A DNA stretch of 64,000 nucleotides, from positions 2,604,001-2,668,000 of the forward strand of contig OZ241908.1 of the NCBI GenBank assembly GCA_965203685.1, in the 5' to 3' direction. Below are positions 63,099-64,000 of this stretch, in pieces. A program made the translations under genes and the position numbers. Position 1 is the stretch's first letter; every line of letters begins with the position of its first letter. A model generated the notes under the pieces. It was not told the origin of the DNA and did no database searches. It saw only the letters and a program-made list of their open reading frames with translations. Origin of the DNA: VXYL01 sp965203685 (GTDB lineage Bacteria; Pseudomonadota; Gammaproteobacteria; Pseudomonadales; Azotimanducaceae).

Positions 63099-64000
63099 CG
63101 TTCCGCTCTCCGTGCGAAGGCGCTGGTGACGGCGAACAGGTACGAGTACGCTCCCACCGTCCCCGCCGATCCCGCCACCAGGCCCGTCCCCAGTCCGAGC
63201 GCCCCTACGGCTGCGCCGAGGAGGTCACCCGCCGCCGCGGACCACACGCCGCCGGCGATGCCCATCGACCACGAAGCCAAGCTCTTCCCCACCGAACGAC
63301 CGACCGAGCGCCTGTTGTCATGCGCCAGGTCCGCGATCTCCTGGCTTCTCTCCAGTAGCATCGCCCCCCGCTCCGCCGGATCTCCGATGCGCCCGAGTTC
63401 GACCAGGAAACCCCGAAGACTGCGCATGTAGGCCTTGTGCGCTTCGCGGAAGTCCCGCCGGAGTTGGAGCACCTCCTCGAGCGGGACAGTAGACAGGTCC
63501 AGGGTCACCGGCTCCAGGTCCAGCCTGACTACCCCTTCGCAGGACGGCATCGATTCACGGGACAGCGCGTCCAGCAGGTCCGTTGCCGCTTGCGGCCGGT
63601 CCGTCGCCGGGTGCACGGCCATCCCGCGACGCTCCCCCGCACCCCGCGCGAGCTGGCCCAAGATCACGAGGATCGTGGTACGCACCACGGGGTGGAGCGG
63701 GATCGAGACGCCGTCCTCGCTCTCCCGCGCCAACCCGCGCTGCCGTAGCTCGTCCACCAGGAAGTCCGCCAGTTCGAAGTCCGCCCCATAGCCCATCCGC
63801 GATCGGGAGAGTTCCGCGAAGTAGCGTGCCTCGGGCACCCCGTCGAACACTCCTTCGGCCAGCAGTTCGACCACGATCTCCGCCAACCTCTCCGCGACTT
63901 CCGCGTCGATCCACTCGTTCGGTTCGAGAACGCGGAGAAGGCCCTGCTCCTCCAACGGCCCGGCGAGCGACGGGTCCGCGTCCCGATGCCTCCCTCGCAT
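63095..64000 (-). CDS. Membrane-associated protein upstream of AbiV (possibly partial)
   Basis: 301 residues are visible, beginning with ATG at the window edge (63998-64000); the true start may lie outside. The first 200 residues are soluble (EVAERLAEIVVELLAEGVFD, then LEEVLQLRRDFREAHKAYMR). A Gly/Ala-rich hydrophobic C-terminal part (GIAGGVWSAAAGDLLGAAVG and LGLGTGLVAGSAGTVGAYSY) could insert in a membrane. No family is recognised. It is coupled to abiV by a GTGA overlap, so it may be an effector or regulator of that protein. Confidence 0.7.
   Translation of the reverse strand: MRGRHRDADPSLAGPLEEQGLLRVLEPNEWIDAEVAERLAEIVVELLAEGVFDGVPEARYFAELSRSRMGYGADFELADFLVDELRQRGLARESEDGVSIPLHPVVRTTILVILGQLARGAGERRGMAVHPATDRPQAATDLLDALSRESMPSCEGVVRLDLEPVTLDLSTVPLEEVLQLRRDFREAHKAYMRSLRGFLVELGRIGDPAERGAMLLERSQEIADLAHDNRRSVGRSVGKSLASWSMGIAGGVWSAAAGDLLGAAVGALGLGTGLVAGSAGTVGAYSYLFAVTSAFARRAER

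Overview
This window comes from a GC-rich bacterium, most likely a proteobacterium and plausibly a gammaproteobacterium. The evidence is the PFGI-1/ICEclc-type conjugation gene set, the P4-type integrases and the IS66 and IS21 elements. Almost everything in it is accessory DNA: conjugation genes, integrases, insertion sequences, restriction-like and abortive-infection-like genes, and many broken genes. I saw no rRNA, no complete tRNA, no CRISPR array and no core metabolic operon.

Layout. (1) 1-5.9 kb: a leftward operon of integrative-conjugative-element transfer genes (TIGR03759, TIGR03765, TraD coupling ATPase, TIGR03747, TIGR03758, TIGR03745, start of TIGR03750). Its genes are joined mostly by ATGA/GTGA overlaps. 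It starts from a divergent promoter shared with a CI/LexA-like repressor, and an AlpA-type regulator follows. (2) 6-24.9 kb: cargo, comprising a duplicated-domain protein, a tyrosine recombinase, a GIY-YIG plus HEPN/Toprim pair, an orphan S24 domain, a 1.4 kilo-residue secreted Calx-beta/LRR protein, a GlxA-type regulator, Vsr, an Lrp/AsnC regulator, a PGN_0703-type putative restriction enzyme, a MalT/LuxR-type ATPase regulator and a truncated ParB. (3) 25-29.1 kb: an unrecognised gene and a frameshifted GmrSD-like gene. (4) 29.13-59.38 kb: two tandem genomic islands marked by three homologous junctions of about 95-100 bp (29128-29226, 50570-50669, 59286-59379). Island A has an intact P4-type integrase, two IS66 copies, one IS21 copy, a nuclease-STAND gene split by IS66, two candidate PD-(D/E)XK proteins, a HTH-ImmA/IrrE plus PIN pair facing a membrane-protein pair, and a possible HEPN gene. 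Island B has only the tail of an integrase, decayed recombinase and transposase genes, and an intact AT-rich 1506-residue nuclease-STAND gene. (5) 59.5-64 kb: leftward genes including a trypsin-like protease, a possible DUF429 protein, an unknown protein, AbiV and a partial membrane protein.

How the parts may work together. The CI/LexA-like repressor probably silences transfer; its likely operator (GTTTAGC-N5-GCTAAAC) recurs near 6420. Islands A and B appear to have inserted at one attachment site that resembles a tRNA 3' end. Each carries an Avs-like sensor, and the copy in island A is broken.

The strongest candidates for undescribed biology are: the ImmA/IrrE-PIN operon and divergent membrane pair sharing one operator (43.9-46.7 kb); the protease/DUF429/unknown trio beside AbiV (59.6-63.1 kb); the GIY-YIG and HEPN/Toprim pair (9.6-11.6 kb); and the paralogous nuclease-STAND genes. 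All family assignments were made by eye from motifs, with no database search.
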